A model generated the notes under the pieces. The model was not told where the DNA came from and made no database searches. It saw only the letters and a list, made by a program, of their open reading frames with translations. A stretch of DNA of 64,000 nt from Pseudomonas silvicola (lineage in GTDB: Bacteria; Pseudomonadota; Gammaproteobacteria; Pseudomonadales; Pseudomonadaceae), in contig NZ_CP093281.1 of the NCBI RefSeq assembly GCF_026651855.1, positions 682,001 through 746,000 on the forward strand. The letters are read 5' to 3'. The position numbers were made by a program, and so were the translations under genes. Shown piece after piece: positions 60,733 through 64,000 of the stretch. Numbering within the stretch: position 1 is the first letter of the stretch; the number at the start of each line of letters is the position of its first letter.

Positions 60733-63700
60733 TCTGGCGCTCTCCTTTTGGATCGATAAACACGGAGCTAACAATTTTGGCTTCAGTGAATTGGCCGTCT
60801 GAACTGGCAAGCCAGACGGTTTCGCCCATGCGGTGATGTCCGCGTGTCACCACGGCCATGGCAAAGCCGCTGTCCAGCGTCGGGCTGTAGTAACTGGAGG
60901 TGACGTGGCCATACATCGGCACAGGCACCGCGTGCTGCGGATCGAACACCACCTGCGCACCCTCTTCCAGCACCACTTTAGGATCTTTCGGTAACAGCCC
61001 CACCAGCTGTTTACGATCCTCGCGCAGCACATCGGATCGGGTGTGCGATCGTTTACCGATCCACGAGAACGGTTTGTCGTTACCCACGCACCACTCCATG
61101 CCGAGATCGTGCGGTGTCATTGATCCGTCGGTGTCTGACCGCCAATAATGAACCCCTTCTCCGCACCAATACGTGCATGGTTTCTGTCCCATAAGGGGTG
61201 AGGTTGTATTTCTTGCCGTGCGCGGAACAGTACTTGCCAGACATGCAACGCATAGTTGGCTTACGTTGATTTCATACGCCAACTCGCCGGTGAACGAGAT
61301 GCGGAACACGCGAGCCGGAACATCGCCACCTGCCTTCACGCCAGTCCATGAACTTAAAGCTGTCTCGCGCTAAATCGATATCGCTGAACTCCGCCAGCAG
61401 ATCGCGGGCTTTAGGCCGGTGACAGTGATGGTGGCCCAGTGATCCGGTGACCGAGTTGAAGTAAACCTGCAGTTCCGGCCACTCGGTTTGATGCAGAGTT
61501 CCAGCCACTCCAGCACGGTGGCGGCATTGCCGGTGCTGGTGGTCATCAGGAAGTGATTCTGGCCGAAAGGCAGCTGGTGCAAGTATCAAACACCATGCCA
61601 TCGTCGCGACACATCAGGCCGTAGCGCACACGGCCCACCGGCAGTTTGGCCCATTTGTTGGTGTAGAACGCGTTCGAGGAATTCACGCGCATCCGGCCCC
61701 TGAATATCGATTTTGCCGAGGGTTGAGGCATCGAGCACGCCAACGCTTTCCCGCACTGCGCGACATTCACGTACCACCGCCTGATGCATCGTCTCCAGTT
61801 GCCCGTTGACGCGCTGCGGGAAATACCAGGGGCGCTTCCACTGCCCCACGTCTTCGAACTCGGCGCCGTTCTTCACATGCCAGGCATGCAGGGCGGTGAA
61901 GCGCTCCGGCTGGAACAGCTCGTTGCAGTGGCGTCGGTCTCACTGCGCCAAAGGCCACAGGCGTGTAGTTGGGGCGGAACATGGTGGTGCCAACTTCAGG
62001 AATGCTGTGATTCAATACCCGCGCCAGCAATCGCCAGGCCATTGATATTGCCCAATTTGCCCTGATCAGTGCCGAAACCCATGACAGTGTAACGTTTGAT
62101 ATGTTCAATCGATTCAAAGCCTTCACGCAGCCACTCAATGGAAGCGGCCGTTACGTCATTCTGCAAATCGACAAACTGTTTCGGTGCGCGCATGGTGGTT
62201 TCATGTGCGGCACCTGATACAGCGCCAGCGCCGGGCCATCGCGACGCGCCCGTGTTTGCGGCAGCGCCATCGAGTTGCGGTGTGCCTCCGGTTTCTTCAG
62301 CAGCACGTTTTCCCGCCTCGAAACCGCTGCTGAGCGTCAGAGCAAGCTATAGATGCCCTGCGCCTCCACTACCCTCATCCCTTTTACGGGGCGCCACAAA
62401 ACCGAGGATATCGTCCGCCACTGCGGGCGCCCGCCGGTATGTGATGCGAGATGGATGACCCACCCGAAGGCTGGCGACGGTGTCGCACACCAGACGCGTG
62501 GCGCTCCAACCACCACAAAGCTCTCACTGTTGATGCGGGCGATATCGACTGCGCACGCGTGTTGCGCCTTGCGCTTCGATTACCGCGCTGGTCGCTGATG
62601 GTGAGGTGCACGAGACGCGCCTGTTTCACCAACTCGCCGTCCGGACTCAGACGCGCATCGGCAATTGCCACCACTTCGCCCGCTATCCAGCCAGTCCAGC
62701 GCTGCACGGTAGCCGTCATCATTGCTGGTGGAGACCACCAGTTTGTTGCCCGGCACGACGCCATAGCGATGATAGGTGGAAACCGCACCCGCCAGATAGT
62801 TACCGGGAATGTCGTTGCCGCTGTACCAATGGACGCTCATGCGCGCGGTGGCCAGCACCACCCGCCCGGCACGTACCCGGTGCATACGTTGACGCGCCTG
62901 TTTGTGCCCCTTGATAACTGGCGCAGTGATCGACAGGTGATCGGTGCGACGCTCTAGCAGCGTGACAAAGTTGTGATCGTGATAGCCGTTGGCGGTGGTT
63001 TTTGCCAGCAGCTGCACATTGTCCAGCGCCTGCAGGTTTGCAGCATCGCGGGCCCACAGCGCGGCACCTTTCTCATCAATGATTTCGCGGCTATCCAGCA
63101 GACTGCCGCCCATCTCTTCCTGCTCATCCACCAGGATCACGCGCACCCCACTGCGCCCTGCGGCCAGCGCCGCAGCCAGTCCGGCTGGACCAGCGCCAAT
63201 CACCAGCACATCGCAGTGCTGATTGAAGTGATCATAAATATCGGGATCGGCGACGGTTGGGCTGCGACCCAGACCGGCCCCTTTACGAATGTATTTTTCG
63301 TAGGTTTTCCACATCGATGCCGGCTGTTTAAAGGTTTTGTAGTAGAAACCTGGCGGCATAAAACGCCCACCGATTTTGCCTACTACGCTCATCAAATCGC
63401 GATCGACACTCGGCCAGCCGTTGGTGCTGACGGCTTCCAGCCCCTGATAAAGCGCTTGCTGAGTGGCACGCACGCGTTGGGGATCTGGTTCCTGCTCTGC
63501 GCCACCGAGCTGTACCACTGCATTAGGCTCTTCCGCGCCAGCGCAACGATGCCGCGTGGACGGAGTATTTGAAGCTGCGATTGACCACATCAATGCCGTT
63601 GGCGATCAGCGCTGATGCCAGGGTGTCCCCGACAAAACCTTCCAGCGTTTTGGCCATTGAAAGTGAAAGTGATTTTGCGGCTGCGATCGATGCGACCGCC

Positions 63701-63763
63701 CTGTTTGAGGCGATTGACCTGGCTCTGCGATGCGCCTCCGGCCTGCACTTTACGTCTTCTCAT
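60725..63763 (-). CDS. soxA: Sarcosine oxidase alpha subunit (frame broken)
   Basis: Start [20 protein letters not shown] at 63763, overlapping the soxD stop by 15 bases; [16 protein letters not shown] is the 2Fe-2S-ferredoxin-like N-domain, with [13 protein letters not shown]. Then FFKT-type [40 protein letters not shown] (dinucleotide motif), [15 protein letters not shown]. The C-terminal half is a GcvT-like THF-binding domain: [86 protein letters not shown]. About 1012 residues, as expected (roughly 1000). Converts sarcosine to glycine with THF as one-carbon acceptor, with the beta subunit. At least ten indels. Confidence 0.95.
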
Positions 63764-64000
63764 TGGCCGCTTCTCGTGCTTCCTGGCGCACCGGTAAGGT
63801 CACCACTTCTGCCTGCACGTTTTGCCCCTGGCTGCTCACCGATTTTTGGTAGGTTTCCAGTGATCTCGTAGGTCACGGTATTGCGCGTGATATTAAAGAA
63901 TTTTCGGCAACCCACCGCGTGCACCCAGAGTTCGTGATGCACGCCGCGTGGATTATCACGGAAGAACAAATAGTCGCCCCACTCTTCGTCACTGCAAGCT
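63749..64000 (-). CDS. soxD: Sarcosine oxidase delta subunit (partial, runs off the window)
   Basis: The right edge reads SDEEWGDYLFFRDNPRGVHH, ELWVHAVGCRKFFNITRNTV, TYEITGTYQKSV and ends [17 protein letters not shown] at 63749 (the frame changes once or twice near 63840-63850). This matches the C-terminal 85 residues of SoxD, a small zinc-containing subunit. The N-terminus with its CPxCG zinc motif, and soxB, should lie just outside the window, in the usual order soxB-soxD-soxA-soxG. Confidence 0.92.

Noticed and set aside
62973-63572. 199-residue plus-strand ORF
   Set aside because: Exactly antisense to the clean part of soxA; its composition (His/Gln-rich, no motif) is a codon shadow of the real gene.
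1-64000. tRNA, rRNA, CRISPR arrays, IS elements, phage genes
   Set aside because: Looked for cloverleaf-like arms, regularly spaced repeats, transposase and integrase motifs on both strands; none found.

Overview
This 64 kb window looks like chromosome (or a chromosome-like replicon) of an enterobacterium, most likely of the Pantoea/Erwinia group. The pointers are a long Kup potassium transporter, an E. coli-like malate:quinone oxidoreductase with a signal peptide, a BhsA/McbA-type DUF1471 protein, a metQ-like gene with textbook MetJ boxes, and enterobacterial-style terminators. The genus is inferred from gene content; no rRNA, tRNA or other marker is present. No CRISPR array, IS element, prophage or tRNA was seen.

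The dominant feature is reading-frame damage. Almost every gene longer than about 500 bp has several one-base insertions or deletions, yet conserved motifs continue in another frame and the natural stop/start overlaps between operon genes survive. Housekeeping genes (kup, mqo) are hit as often as accessory ones. This looks like sequencing or assembly error rather than mass pseudogenisation. I therefore annotate whole genes across the breaks, and lengths are approximate. Only a few ORFs are clean, notably the Fic toxin/antitoxin pair, aroQ and soxD.

Layout: (1) 0-11 kb: a flavin reductase gene, then a LysR regulator followed by a collinear block of AbgB-like M20 amidohydrolase, a five-gene Dpp/Opp-type ABC transporter, a serine hydrolase and an MmgE/PrpD protein; probably uptake and breakdown of a peptide-like or amide substrate. 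(2) 11-20 kb: an ECF sigma factor with a small basic membrane protein, two metallo-beta-lactamase-fold proteins, a gamma-glutamylcyclotransferase-like protein, a gene-poor 0.9 kb, MetJ-controlled metQ, an SDR protein, kup and a DUF1471 protein. (3) 20-24 kb: operon leuC-like, leuD-like, haloacetate-dehalogenase-like hydrolase, DmlR-like regulator. (4) 24-30 kb: an amine/amino-acid catabolic cluster (OCD/mu-crystallin protein, RidA, FAD oxidoreductase) opposite an AraC regulator that has a near-consensus sigma-54 promoter, then an APC permease. (5) 30-38 kb: mqo, a Fic toxin module, a LysR/aldehyde dehydrogenase/PfpI group, a Bcr/CflA exporter and a dienelactone hydrolase.

(6) 38-49 kb: a polyamine-type ABC transporter whose binding protein and permeases lie in one operon (with a flavin monooxygenase and a lactate-oxidase-like enzyme) and whose ATPase lies in another (with quinone reductase, GST, a type II dehydroquinase relative and a GhrA-like reductase), with a LysR gene between. 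(7) 49-51.5 kb: RidA, DUF1028 and ArgE-like M20 operon. (8) 51.6-56 kb: a fructose-family PTS operon with its PRD regulator and a ketose-bisphosphate aldolase. (9) 56-64 kb: nitronate monooxygenase, then heterotetrameric sarcosine oxidase soxD-soxA-soxG, purU and a GlxA-type regulator, reading off the left strand. The whole window reads as a chain of small catabolic operons, each with its own regulator and usually its own transporter.
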